NCBI RefSeq assembly: GCF_026151205.1
Contig: NC_087073.1
Span: 6,531,001-6,595,000, forward strand
Length of the DNA: 64,000 nucleotides
Direction of reading: 5' to 3'
Source of the DNA: Bolinopsis microptera
Lineage: Eukaryota; Ctenophora; Tentaculata; Lobata; Bolinopsidae
Below the pieces are notes generated by a model that was given only the letters and a program-made list of their open reading frames with translations, did no database searches and had not been told where the DNA came from. The number at the start of each line of letters is the position of its first letter. Within the stretch, counting starts at the first letter, position 1. Positions 9,501 through 19,000 of this stretch are shown one piece after another. A program made the position numbers and the translations under genes.

Positions 9501-10989
9501 TTCTATTTTTATCTATTTAAATCATTTCCAAACATCGTTATAACTATAAGTACATAAAAAGAACGTGATAGTTATTTCAATCAATTATGTCAATAAACTT
9601 TCTGTTTAATAACTGGTTGATAATTTTGTATTTCACCTACCAAACATTTAATAAATTCCACCCATCATCAACCGAATACTAATAGAGTTAAAAGAAAATA
9701 ACCTGGATGAAGATACGAGTGTAGGAGAAAGTGACAATGAGAAGAGGAAAAGGGAAGGAGGTGAAGAAGTAGAATAGGAAGTATTCTTTGTCAGGCTCGT
9801 TACCTACAAAGTTCTTTACACCGCATGTGGATGAACTGTAATGAGCAACAGTGTTAGTCAGAGCACGGTGAGCATTATCATAGACTTGAGGAGTAAGAAC
9901 TCAAGTCTATTGTTGAAAATTGAGATTCGGATATTATCCATCTTTTGTTCAAATTGAAGGTAATTTGGCTCTATTTTGAATCAGACTCAGACCAACTCTT
10001 GATCGAACTTCAACTTATAGGCAATTACTTAGATTCGCAATTAATGCACAAACAACAAGTAATACGAGGAGCTACAGTCCCTTACTTGGAGAAGTGGTAC
10101 TCGTTCCAGCCGAGTAGAGGAGGAGCACACACCAAACCTCCGTAAACCCACACTAACACCAGCACTAACTTAGCTCGACCACTCGTCACTACTTGCTTGT
10201 ACCTGAAGAGGGGTCAGGTTAGCGATATATCCCTATTTAAACACAAGGATATATATTGCTACGTAATAGCAAGCGGTCGGGAGGTGTTCATTGTTTTTTT
10301 GAAAAAATTCGATAGAACCGATGTGCGGCTGTAAATAAATGTAAAAATCGTCTGATGGCAGCGCCGCAAAAAGCTGTCACCATATACTTCAACACTGCCA
10401 AAACGGCAACAAATGTCACCTCTTGTAGTTGATGACCATGTAGTAGCGATCTAGTGACGTCATAGCGAGGGTCCACACGGAGATTGTAGCGAGAGCATTG
10501 TCTAGGAACCCGCACAGCTGGCAGATGGAGGGGAGGGGTTCGGTTTTAGTCCACTTGGTGATGCAGTACAATGGAATGGAGTACCCTCCCGTTAGAAAAC
10601 CTGGGTAGTTGTTTTCTGTGATGAACTGATGAACAATTAAATAATATATGGTCTTAAAAATTGATTGGGAATTGATAATCTTTCATTGTCATTGTGTGGA
10701 AAAGTTGTAATCGAAATGCTTATGAATACTGCAATAACTAAATCAGATGAGCTTTTAGTCTGACAATTGAGAGGTCAGTGGATTGACTTGCTACTTAATT
10801 TGCGTTCAATTAAAAAGAGTAACCTGCGATGGTGAGGGATATGACAAAATAGTTGTTAGTTTTCCTCAGTCTCTTGTCGATACAGAAGGCAGCGATGACG
10901 AGGAGGTTGGCGAATATCGTCACCACGGCTACAATAGCCAGCGCTACGATCAGGACTAGCTCTTCCAGTGTGTGGTGGATGTGCGAACT
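3401..10989 (-). CDS. class A (rhodopsin-family) G-protein-coupled receptor, receptor C
   Basis: The nine minus-strand exons run from 10989 down to 3401 and join in frame to 434 residues. A first exon with the start Met is missing: the most upstream exon opens with an acceptor and has no ATG. Counting from that acceptor: TM1 about 9-33; TM2 about 48-70; the TM3 Cys at 82; a DRY motif at 106-108; the TM4 Trp at 134; an ECL2 Cys at 159; TM5 about 172-198; a long Ser/Asn-rich ICL3 (200-290); TM6 about 292-314; and NPIMY at 344-348 followed by YGVFNTNF. The Asp expected at position 2.50 is Gly56. The opsin retinal Lys is absent (Phe338), so it is not a photopigment. It is a plasma-membrane receptor of unknown ligand and a clear paralogue of the receptor at 11646-13166. 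A channel gene is nested in the 9224-5346 intron. Confidence 0.85.
4388..4506 (-). CDS. receptor C, C-tail exon
   Basis: The exon lies between acceptor GCATTCAG and donor G|GTGAGT. It supplies the third base of an Arg codon from the TM7 exon, then 39 residues rich in Ser, Arg and Asn (RYTRLVSRLSRCNSN). The frame continues into the terminal exon with matching phase (1 nt + 2 nt). Confidence 0.8.
4692..4770. repeat. 24-bp minisatellite, about three copies, in a receptor C intron
   Basis: The unit ATGTTTGTTGGTTTGCTACA followed by GGGA repeats with few changes. It lies in the 305-base intron between the TM7 exon and the C-tail exon. On the plus strand each unit resembles a splice acceptor (pyrimidine-rich then CAG), but no plus-strand exon follows it. 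Confidence 0.85.
4812..5032 (-). CDS. receptor C, TM6-TM7 exon
   Basis: Acceptor CATCCTCAG, donor AG|GTAAGA. It encodes 73 residues: TM6 (MMVFVLVLTNIACTFPIF), ECL3, and TM7 with NPIMYGVFNTNFRGTF. The TM7 segment matches the receptor at 11646-13166 almost residue for residue, which identifies both as paralogues. Confidence 0.9.
5230..5345 (-). CDS. receptor C, distal ICL3 exon
   Basis: Acceptor CTCTTTTTCAG, donor ACA|GTTAGT. It encodes a Ser/Asn/Thr-rich loop followed by KFKFSRQSS and MTIDKT, matching KFQFSQSAN and GTTDK of the paralogue. It starts with two bases that complete a Gly codon begun at 9225, so the exon pair brackets the nested channel gene. Confidence 0.8.
6152..8017 (-). CDS. 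cyclic-nucleotide-gated cation channel subunit, large single exon
   Basis: The open frame is 621 codons, counted here from a GTG at 8017; there is no in-frame ATG before residue 91 in S1. The true start must therefore lie in an unseen upstream exon, probably joined at an AG near 8000. Order: N-terminus 1-70; S1 about 72-98; S2 112-136; S3 157-178; Arg/Lys-bearing S4 182-205; S5 212-240; pore with TTIGSV at 289-294; S6 302-330; C-linker 331-400; cyclic-nucleotide-binding domain 405-525 with the phosphate-binding cassette FGEISL...NRRTAHVRS (471-492), including its key Arg486; and a C-terminal coiled coil 573-607 like the CNGA leucine zipper. It would open to cGMP or cAMP and pass Na+/Ca2+ at the plasma membrane. 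Ser293 replaces the Glu that blocks divalent ions in CNGA pores. It ends ...THVT-stop at 6152. Confidence 0.93.
   Translation of the reverse strand: MEIRDDLVARPYPSYHSSSRPPLQLASKPIARKWSLSKWSLQESNLGVAVDIQERLNTKDTGWKYSVGHFVFDPFSYIYYFWLSHIALALMYNFIAIPARVSFSDLEEGSFFSTWIVLDILADGLYVLDFFASFRISFWQRGIQVKDTTKLSEKYVKTMAFYFDLFSIIPTQIVYVFSTRNMALLARFSKFCKVHRLVKWHERTECRTNFTTLWRVITLLTIMLLLIHWNACLYFYISTNAITQDPRTNRYRSSFLFPIDTDINGAKNKYGSTAMKYAMTLYWSTQTMTTIGSVNPPEEFWEYIYLTVVLLVGFLIFASIVGSIGSILANLRANRKVFQDKVDSLKEYMGYSKVDKKFQNRVIRLFDFLWAQNRAFEEKDVLKYLPDTTQALLALDVHLKILQQVELFKNCEFGFLTQLVKKLKHQMVSPGDYICRKGDIGREMYIVKQGLLYVSTDNGQLLSVLTGGSYFGEISLMNVGENNNRRTAHVRSVGFSDLFCLKKEDLLHVLNDYPEMKEVLKSAAIKRLALNDYPERKRLTRNGYPQQSKEIEDHEKRVTFKDTVEQTDTWNRKKKLEDLEKLVLVLTKETKKTNKRVVRLQKQLAKCTLALTPAVTVTHVT
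8866..9220. repeat. 7-bp AT satellite (AATAATT)n
   Basis: About 50 copies of a heptamer AATAATT with scattered G/C variants (AGTAATT, GAACAATT). It lies in a receptor C intron and begins about five bases inside the splice donor at 9224, so the first intronic bases GTAATTA belong to the repeat pattern. Confidence 0.95.
9225..9372 (-). CDS. receptor C, proximal ICL3 exon
   Basis: Acceptor CCTATTATAG, donor ACG|GTAATT. It encodes 49 residues of third intracellular loop, very basic then Ser/Asn-rich (VYRRRERRLSAAQNRSLRNK). It enters in phase 0 after TM5 and leaves with one extra base. The length and charge fit a G-protein-coupling loop. Confidence 0.8.
9703..9835 (-). CDS. receptor C, ECL2-TM5 exon
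   Basis: Acceptor GCTCATTACAG, donor CAG|GTTATT. It completes an Asn codon, then encodes an N-glycosylatable NSST-C segment (ECL2 Cys for the disulphide to TM3) and TM5 with FFTSFPFPLLIVTFSYTRIF. Confidence 0.85.
10086..10202 (-). CDS. receptor C, ICL2-TM4 exon
   Basis: Acceptor CCCTCTTCAG, donor AA|GTAAGG. It encodes the end of ICL2 and TM4 with LVLVLVWVYGG, then APPLLGWNEYHFS at the start of ECL2. The Trp is the conserved TM4 residue. Confidence 0.85.
10420..10600 (-). CDS. receptor C, TM2-TM3 exon
   Basis: Acceptor AACTACCCAG, donor AG|GTGACA. It encodes 59 residues: the TM2 remainder (FLTGGYSIPLY), ECL1, the conserved Cys, TM3, and SLDRYYMVINYK in ICL2. The Gly made at the upstream junction replaces the Asp of TM2 seen in the paralogue. 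Confidence 0.88.
10824..10989 (-). CDS. receptor C, TM1 exon (most upstream exon found)
   Basis: It encodes a His-rich extracellular segment (SSHIHHTLEE), TM1 with IFANLLVIAAF, ICL1 (KRLRKTNN) and the start of TM2 (YFVISLTIA); donor GCAG|GTTACT. The acceptor CACCACCAG at 10990-10992 is the likely left border. Upstream in-frame sequence has no Met before a stop, so a separate start exon is needed. Confidence 0.82.
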
Positions 10990-10997
10990 CTGGTGGT

Positions 10998-11085
10998 GAA
11001 TACAGGTTTCAATTTAGTTCAACTTAAGTCTAATTTAGTTCAACTTTAGTTTAATTTAGTTAAAGTTCAATTTTGGTTCAATTTC
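10998..11085. repeat. degenerate ~18-bp repeats next to the TM1 acceptor
   Basis: Imperfect copies of AATTTAGTTCAACTT lie immediately upstream (gene sense) of the receptor C TM1 exon. Read on the minus strand they contain repeated AACTAAAT stretches that could serve as branch sites. Confidence 0.6.
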
Positions 11086-11645
11086 TGTTGATAAAGATAG
11101 CATTTCCTAGGTCTGATAATAGACTGAGTACAATCCAAAACAGTTTTATTATTTGGTTATTTCTAGGTTCTTTTTCTATATTCTGATTTTGACCTAAGTC
11201 AATGTCATGACTTAGGTAATGCCATTACCGTAACGGAGTTGCTTGGTAAATGGTGTATTTCTATTCACAAGTAGTATTATTAGTAATTATGATTTTAAAT
11301 CATCGATTAATCCACATTTAAATTATATTTAATTATGCATGTCCAACTGAACAGTCTAGCAAACATTAGTCTCTATTCAAAATTTGTACCAAAAATTGAA
11401 AATTTTCTCAAGAAAGAAAACGCAGACTCAAGGATCACTAATATAAATGTTCCACCATCAACAAATCATATTCACAATTTATACAAAACTGACAAAACTT
11501 AAATAACAAAATATACACAAATAAGGAATATCACACTCCCAAGATATTAAAACACAGGCAACAATCAACATGTTGAACAATCAACATGTTCAAAATGTTC
11601 AACATGCTCCACCGTGGGTTACGTGGTTGAGATGTCAAATAATTG

Positions 11646-12281
11646 TTAAACAACAGGAACATTAAGGTTATTACTGTGGATCTCTGCATCATTACACTTT
11701 GTACAATTCCTTGATAATCTTTCATGTGTATTAAGGCTGGTTTCCACCGTGAGCTCTTTCCTCTGGACATTAGGAGAAGGAGAGGGCATTATTTGGGATA
11801 TGACAACAGAGTTGGGAGAAGGAGAGCGAACGGAAGAGTTTTTAATCGAGTGAGGAGAAGGGGTGATACCAGGGGAAGTGAGTTTCTTACAAGGACAGAA
11901 TTCAAACGCCGCTTGAAAGTTGGTGTTGAAGACCCCGTAGAGGATGGGGTTCACAGCTGCATTAGCAAAAAACATGAGGATAACAACATCGTTAGCAACC
12001 CCTTCAAAGTGTTCGTTGATGTGGGCAATCTGAAATGTAGTGATGAGGTTGATAGTAAAAGCAGGTAAAGTGAGCACAACATGAGCTAGCACCAGGACCA
12101 GGACCATGGTAGTGACCCGGGCCACCTTGTCTGTGGTGCCAGTCCTGCGGAGTTGGTTGGCGGACTGGGAGAATTGGAATTTCTTCTTGTTGTGGGACTG
12201 CGCTTTGTGGTGAACTTTGTTTGTTTTCACGGCTATCCAGATGTAGCAGGTAGCTGTGATTATCAGGGGGATGGGGAATGT
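11646..12281 (-). CDS. receptor B, TM5 to C-terminus exon
   Basis: Acceptor AACATTTCAG. One 636-base exon covers TM5, ICL3, TM6, TM7 and the tail to the stop at 11646; the same stretch takes six exons in receptor C. Motifs: TFPIPLIITATCYIWIAV, VTTMVLVLVLAHVVLTLPAF and NAAVNPILYGVFNTNF. Confidence 0.92.
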   Translation of the reverse strand, partial: TFPIPLIITATCYIWIAVKTNKVHHKAQSHNKKKFQFSQSANQLRRTGTTDKVARVTTMVLVLVLAHVVLTLPAFTINLITTFQIAHINEHFEGVANDVVILMFFANAAVNPILYGVFNTNFQAAFEFCPCKKLTSPGITPSPHSIKNSSVRSPSPNSVVISQIMPSPSPNVQRKELTVETSLNTHERLSRNCTKCNDAEIHSNNLNVPVV

Positions 12282-13166
12282 CTGAAATGTTAGATAATGA
12301 GGTTGCGAATAAATTAATCATTTATTTAATGGATCGCTGTAAAATGATTCTGAAACTAACCAGAAGAAGAAAGTTCTTAAGTATTTACTAACCAGAAAGA
12401 AGAAAGTTCTGAAGTAAGGATGATTCTGGTCAGCAATTGAGCAGGTGTTCCCGGTATATTCGTAGCGGTTCCAGCCAACGAGAGGTAGACCTGCTATAAC
12501 AACAGCGTAACTCCACACTGCTAAAATCATGAGGATGGTGTTCCTCCTGTTAAGGACGTCGTGGTAAATCTTCTGGTACACTATCAGTAGAAACCTGAGG
12601 AGGTAGCTTTGTAAAGCAGTTAAATCAATCATGATTTCTAGACGAGGATTCTAAGCAGAGCAACCCGAACAGTCAGTTTAAAAATCAATTTTACAAAGCA
12701 AAGTGACAGTTAGGGCGGACCTATCAAGAGATGTGAGCAGAAGAGTCCACATACTGACGATCACTAGAGTGTTATCAAGGAATGCAGTTATACTGCACAT
12801 AACATCTCCTAGCACGTTCTCTTCTGATATGTGTAACAGCAGGTATATTGGGATCTGAAATGAGATAAGGTAAAAATAAAATAATCGATAATACAAAACA
12901 CTCAAAACAGGGGTAAGACTTAGAACCGAAAAGAAACGAACAAATTTAGTTACGGGTTTACTGTCTAAAAGTAAACTTACGATCAGGTCTATTTACTAAC
13001 CGAAATGCAGCCCATCAGAAAGTCAGATAAGGCGAGAGACAATATGAAGAGATTAGAGTTGGTTCGAAGTCGTTTATCCACTGTCATGGCCCAGAACACA
13101 AACCCGTTACCAACGATCGAGACGAAGGAGAAGGTACCGAGGAGGGCGTAACTAGTCGTACTCATC
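11646..13166 (-). CDS. class A (rhodopsin-family) G-protein-coupled receptor, receptor B
   Basis: Four exons join in frame to 378 residues, counted from the Met at 13165. TM1 about 6-27 with IVGN; TM2 38-62 with LALSDFLMG (Asp48); Cys75; TM3 ending in DRF at 99-101; Trp127 in TM4; ECL2 GWNRYEYTGNTC (Cys151); TM5 168-186; a 30-residue basic ICL3; TM6 224-247; TM7 ending NPILYGVFNTNF (278-289); and a 90-residue Ser/Pro-rich tail ending NVPVV. Phe272 replaces the opsin Lys, so it binds no retinal by the usual Schiff base. The phase-2 intron that splits the Arg of the DRY-like motif is a position known from many class A genes. The exon opens after an acceptor (CTCTCTCAG|G), so the Met may be internal to a longer N-terminus supplied by an upstream exon. 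Ligand unknown; paralogue of receptor C. Confidence 0.9.
12393..12594 (-). CDS. receptor B, ICL2-TM4-ECL2 exon
   Basis: Acceptor CTACCTCCTCAG joins AG|G to give Arg in DRF, then LLIVYQKIYHDVL, TM4 (LMILAVWSYAVVIAGLPLV) and ECL2. Donor CTG|GTTAGT. The last exon bases plus this donor are repeated about 33 bases downstream (12361-12388), giving a second, frame-shifting GT site. Confidence 0.88.
12721..12854 (-). CDS. receptor B, TM2-TM3 exon
   Basis: Acceptor CTCATTTCAG, donor GATAG|GTCCGC. It encodes IPIYLLLHIS, ECL1, the conserved Cys, and TM3 up to the Asp of the DRF motif. Confidence 0.88.
13001..13166 (-). CDS. receptor B, TM1-TM2 exon
   Basis: It begins G|ATG after acceptor CTCTCTCAG and ends TCG|GTTAGT. 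It encodes MSTTSYALLG, TM1 with IVGNGFVFWAM, ICL1 (KRLRTNSN) and TM2 with LSLALSDFLMG. The minisatellite at 13170-13812 starts four bases upstream of the exon. Confidence 0.88.
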
Positions 13167-13169
13167 CTG

Positions 13170-13812
13170 AGAGAGCAGAGTTAGAACAGAGTTAGAACAG
13201 AGTTAAAACAGAGTTAGAATAGAGTTGGAACAGGGTTAGAACAGAGTTAGAACAGAGTTAGAACAGAGTTAGAACAGAGTTAGAATAGAGTTAGAACAGG
13301 GTTAGAAAAGAGTTAGAACAGAGTTAGAACAGAGTTAGAGCAGAGTTAGAACAGGGTTAGAACAGAGTTAGCACAGAGTTAGAACAGAGTTAGAACAGAG
13401 TTAGAACAGAGTTAGAACAGAGTTAGAACAGAGTTAGAACAGAGTTAGAATAGAGTTAGAACAGGGTTAGAAAAGAGTTAGAACAGAGTTAGAACAGAGT
13501 TAGAGCAGAGTTAGAACAGGGTTAGAACAGAGTTAGCACAGAGTTAGAACAGAGTTAGAACAGAGTTAGAACAGGGTTAGAACAGATTTAGAACAGAGTT
13601 AGAATAGAGTTAGAACAGGGTTAGAACAGATTTAGAACAGATTTAGAACAGAGTTAGAACAGAGTAAGAACAGAGTTAGAGCAGAGTTAGAACAGGGTTA
13701 GAACAGAGTTAGAACAGAGTTAGAACAGAGTTAGAACAGAGTTAGATTAGAGTTAGAACAGAGTTAGAACAGAGTTAGAATAGAGTTAGAACAGAGTTAG
13801 AATAGAGTTAGG
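13170..13812. repeat. 11-bp minisatellite (~58 copies) fused to the receptor B splice acceptor
   Basis: Plus-strand unit AGAGTTAGAAC, with variants (GGGTTAGAAC, AGAATAGAG). A 165-bp higher-order block of 15 units is visible twice, with GAATAGAGTTAGAACAGGG at 13283 and again at 13448. On the gene's sense strand the unit reads GTTCTAACTCT, i.e. a CTAAC branch-point-like core with pyrimidines, and the array runs straight into CTCTCTCAG|G. Confidence 0.95.
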
Positions 13813-16054
13813 ACTAGGCTAAATTAAAACAGATTTATAAGTCAGGTTTATGATAATTTTAATAACTAGAGTTGTGAGGTAAGACATTGATAAAATGCAG
13901 CAATAATAAAGATAAAAGTAAGCCTATAATTGACTTATATAAGCAGAACTGCGCAGTAAAGCAAGGCCTAACATAAGTCCACTGGGCTCACAACTCTTAA
14001 CTTTAGTAATTCATACTATTCAAATGATGACAAGGTCTGTTTTGGATGACACAGTTATTCAATTAAATGTAAGTCGAATGCTATAGAAAAAAGTGGATGA
14101 ATGGGATAAGAACATCACTCCCGACCCAGTTCCAAGAAATTATATCATACTTCTAAGAGGAAGCAGACAGTTCCAGAAAAGTAACGATATAACTTAAATA
14201 TAACGTACCATTTTAGAAAGGGGTGAATCATTATTTGAGAGCCAATCATCCGGAGTGTGGAAACATTAACAGAAAAGAATGCGTCTGTTCGATAAGGGGG
14301 AACAAAATTAGGCGTGGAGGTAATATAAGAACAGATCCCGGAAAATAAATGAATTTTGAAACCTGTTAGGTCATGGCTGATGACTCACGGTTATACAGCA
14401 AGGGCTAATAAACCAAATCTGTAATTGAGAGCACATTAGATGAATTATGACCGCCACCAGCAACTTTCCACCAACCAAGCCCGAAAAGTAGTTTTACTGT
14501 CGCGTAGATTCAATTTCGTGTAATCACCAATAAGTTTTGCAGGTTAATTTTCTTGTCATAAGTATGCCAGATGCCACCTGCGTCCTGCATTGTGCCAATA
14601 ACGCAACCTGCCTTGGTAGCAACTTGATCTACAGACTAATGCTGGGTTTGGCCCTGGCAGGCTTCAAGGGAGGTCATGATTATGCAGAGTTGTCACACTT
14701 TGTCATAGTATGACTTGAGACATTTTATCATTATCAACAAGTCTGATGTCATGGTCATCATATGATAACATTTAAGAAACAAAATATTTGTAGATTAGGA
14801 AGGCCGGTAGATAACTTATATTATGAAATATTTGATAGGAAACGTCATTAAAACGAAACATCAATGATGCAAATCTAAGAAAATAGCATTTGAAAACTTC
14901 TGAGTTTGAATGATGTAGCGATCTTCACAATAATATATGAAATCAGTGAATCACCGCCTCACGATGAACGATACCTTGTAAATTTTAATTTTCACAGCAT
15001 GGAGCCCAGTCGTCAATGGTGATTATCCGATAAAACGATAACAATAACGGAATTGAGGCTGTTGTGAACAATCAATTGAAACATAATACATGTTAGTGAA
15101 GGTTGATGCTGGAAACTAGATGTTGCAATACTTGGATGAGGTCTTGATAATGGAATTTTAATGAACATAACTAGAATTCCAATCTGTGCATTGCCATCAT
15201 ACACGTAGATACCACTTAATTTTTGGGAAGCTAGCTAGAGTTTATTGACTAGCTAGTAATTAGTATTTATTCTTAAAATCATTCAACCAAACACCAAAGA
15301 GTCATGAATGATTTGAACAATAATCGATGATTCAAATTACAACCCCACTTGAATGCATTAAATCAATCGTTATTTTCCTCCGCATCCTTCTGAGAGCATG
15401 TTCAAGTGGTGGAAGCGAATATGCTCCCCGAATTAACTCATCAGACTATGTACGTGAGATGGGCGAAAACTTAATAAGAGTTGAAGGGTGGGGACTAAGA
15501 AACATGAAGCATGAAGTAAGACGAAAGTTCATGGTCGAAACACGATACCTTGAACGAAGTATTTTCCTAGAAAGCCCACCATAACCATCCAGAACAGCTG
15601 TTGTAAGTACAGAACATTAGTGACATGTCATTAGTGACATTGGCCCGGTGACATGTCGAAAACTGCTCGCAGGAGGGTTAATTGGTCGTTGGTAGCGGAT
15701 TAAGTTCCACAACACTTGGTAACGGTTCTTTGTGCGGGAGTATTGCTGAAGTCTAAGATAGCCGATAGGTAAGGCTGGAAGCTTGGAGATACGCTTCACC
15801 TCATCCAAAAATGTACAGATGAGTCAATACATTGACACGCCTGTCTAGTCACTAGTGTCTATTATAGTACATGAGTTCCCGCGTTCGTCGTTCGTTTCCA
15901 TGTCGGGACCAAATATCATGGTTCGAAATTGTAATAAACCTTACCTCTTAGTTAATCATTAACTTCCTGATGACTGTGTGCAACATGGTATGAGTGCAGG
16001 TATAAAAGTATTCACAAAACTTACCATTAACCATATCGATATTAATTAACTTAC
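13813..16054. other. non-coding, likely receptor B intron or intergenic
   Basis: No exon or strong repeat was recognised. Two possible GT donors of the minus strand (near 15940 and 16018) have no convincing coding sequence before them. Confidence 0.5.
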
Positions 16055-16098
16055 CATATTGGAGTCTCCTCACTGTGCTCTGGGTCCAGGAATATCAT
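16055..16098 (-). CDS. candidate first coding exon of receptor B (nearer alternative)
   Basis: An ATG at 16098 in a purine -3 context (AAAGATGA) opens a 14-codon frame, MIFLDPEHSEETPI, ending TG|GTAAGT. Phase 2 fits the receptor B exon at 13166 exactly (TG+G = Trp). The intron would be 2.9 kb and would contain the 11-bp minisatellite. There is no transcript evidence, and a short acidic N-terminus is only plausible. Confidence 0.35.
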
Positions 16099-19000
16099 CT
16101 TTGTATCTTCAAGGATTAAATTGACTGTATAGAATTAGTGATATGATGAGGTGTGTTGTGACTTGGTTAATGGTACACAATTATACAAAACTTAGCAATC
16201 GATGTGGAATTAATGAGGTTCAATAGAAGGTTACTGAAACTCAGCTAAATACAGTACACTCGAGTAAAACATTAACAAGGTGTAAGTTGCAACATAAAAA
16301 TGGATGTATAACACGCCATATCAAGTAAAGGCAATTCTGAACTGAAGTTAAACTGCATATAGAACATAAATGAGTAATAAATAATTCATGATCATACAAA
16401 GCTAAGGAAACTCAGTCACTGCTCAATGCCCACTGGTCAGAAGGAAGGCATCTTTTATTCGGGAGACCTAAATCATGTATTCATTTGTATGAGAATTGCA
16501 AAATCTGGTTGGACGGACGGAATCGATGAATGAATTATGCTAACAATTCTGACAACCACTCTCACTAACTTACTTCTTATATCATGAAGGTGCTCGTAAG
16601 ATTCAAGATTATGTGTGAATTATAGCACATATATAGAACAATCCTTATTCCTTATTCTTAAACAAATTCCCAGAAAGATTTGTATTATTATTATCAGATG
16701 GCAAGTTGACGATTCATCGAATTTTAATACTATTATTGCTAATAATTATGTTTGCTAAGATTATGTTTGCGTTTCATTGCTCAACAGCTGTTCGAAGGAT
16801 CAAATTTAAGATTATTGCTAATATCTAATAAAGGACAAAAGAGGGTGAATCTTGGCAAATGAATAACTTGTCAAGCTGGATCACAATCCCTCGACAGATT
16901 GAAATGGAGGCACTTTAGTCGCCTATACAGTATACAGTATACACACAATGTGTTGGAATGTTATTATTATATCAGTAGTCAATGACTAGACAGGGTTATT
17001 GAAAATTACAAAGAATAAAATGGCGTCTGGACTTGGGACCAGCTCATAGTACATTTCATTAATGCCCTCTGAAAACCATTCTGCTAGCTAAAAATGATAT
17101 TGTTAGGTAAAACGTACTGAAAATTAAAATTAAGATTAAAAATTGAAAACGAGCTGAACTAAAAAAAAGAATGACACGTCATGCTAAAATACATATTCCG
17201 AAGTAAGATTAATCCCAAAGTTTCCCCAAATGTTAAAATACTTGTCGACAAAGATTTCAAACCGTTTGCGCAAGGCAGCAATATAGTAACATTAAAAAGT
17301 TATAATATTCGATGAAAAAATACGTTTATACATCTTGACATTACGTAAGACACCATGTAAGTTAATCGAATAATCGTGTAATGCAACTTTATCTACTATG
17401 CAGTTGAATAATTCAACCTGACAGTTCTTAAGGGCTGCAAATTTGGAGAATTGTTCCGCTTAACTGCGGTGTTCTTTATTCCCAAGTTTCTGTCAAAAAG
17501 GTGTTATACTTGGGCAGGTGCGGAATCGCACTATTTACAAAATATCTCCGCGCCTACATGTTGCCCTGATTCTATCTCTGTGGATTATATTTTTCTTAGA
17601 TACAGAAAACATCGTCTGGCCAAGGGCCACGACTCTGAAATAAACCACAAATGAGTATTGCTAAAAGTTGTTGCGAAGACACCTAATAACACAAATGGAG
17701 CCAACCAATCTCATTGTCAAAATGAAAGGTTCAAGATCTATACTACCCTTGTGGGCGCGGGAAGATTAGAAATAAAAACAAACCCATCTTAATGCCTGAT
17801 GGTACAGAACCGCAAGCGAAGCGATTGTTTTTTTTGCAAGAGAAAAACTGATATCCATAATAAAGATGATTGCTTAAACTTTTTAATCGAATCCACGAAC
17901 ATCTCAATGAAAATTGGAATCGTTACATTCTGCGTTAAATAAGATGACAATCACCTATAAAAAGGAAAAAAAACCAAAATGAGTATAGCTTAAAGAAGCT
18001 ATGAAATTTGTATACAGAGAGAAACTAATCTCATCGTCAAAATGAATGGTTCAAGATCATCACTACCCTTGTAGGCGCGGAAGATTACAGATATCACTAG
18101 TTGACCAGCACCATCCCGGCTAGATGGTAAATAATTGAAAGTGGAGCGATTGTAAAGTTGAACAACTGAGTCTGCGTTAGTCACTAGATAGGTTAACAAA
18201 TGAATAATAAAGGAACATGGGCGATGATTGATAAAGAAGTGGACAAAGATCTTATACTGCTTATAAATAGTAGATAAGAGAGGACACTTCAAAGACAATA
18301 TTGATCATGTGAACAATAACTGTTGTCTCCGGTAATTGTCAGCACCCGTTAAATTACGTTAGTTAAATCCTATATTTGTTTTATAATATTACCACAGCTT
18401 ATACATGTAGCTGCAATCTGCATTGCTCAATACCATAGTCTTAATCATTGAACAATTGTCCATTCCCAAAACTTTGCTGCAAGGAATTAGAAGAATAAAC
18501 TACCTGCTGTTTTATTGTTAACGTTTTTGAAAATAATTATGCTAAAGAGTTGTTCATTTTGGCCATGTGATGCTTAAAATTTTAAAATGTGTTGTCTACT
18601 TGGTGATATCAAATTGCAGAAGCGTCTAGAAGCGAAAATTTATGAGGAGGACAAACTGTTCGCAATGTTTAGTTAGTCTCTCTCTAGCAGCAGGAGTTGG
18701 AGAATGGGGACGCGTCATGAAAGCCACCGTAAGGAAGGCTTACTGTCGACGCCGACCAATCAAAAGAAGTTTAGGTACGGCTTAGCGTTATCCAAAACCC
18801 GTGGCACTTCGACAAGCAAACCATCTAATTCTAAATAAATGTACAGCAATAAGCGAATTCTTATCTATTAAGCAAAGCACTGATGATGTTTTATGTGACC
18901 GAGTTTTCCGCGAATATCAATAATGAATAACGACGCAGATCGGTCACTTTTATATCCATGTTTCAGTTACGTCGGAGGCCGCTCCCTATTCTAGAATGTT

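Noticed and set aside
11724-12068. 114-codon plus-strand frame
   Set aside because: Antisense shadow of the receptor B TM5-to-tail exon.
12594-12721. DSY instead of DRY in receptor B, using the acceptor TTTACAAAG at about 12607
   Set aside because: A better acceptor, CTACCTCCTCAG, lies 12 bases downstream. It restores Arg (DRF) and gives ICL2 the same length as the paralogue.
3401-13166. Opsin identity for the two receptors
   Set aside because: The retinal-binding Lys, six residues before the NP of TM7, is Phe in both. Only general class A features support an opsin-like fold.
13170-13812. CRISPR-like array
   Set aside because: The units are directly tandem with no unique spacers. The same holds for the arrays at 20.8, 21.35 and 45.3 kb.
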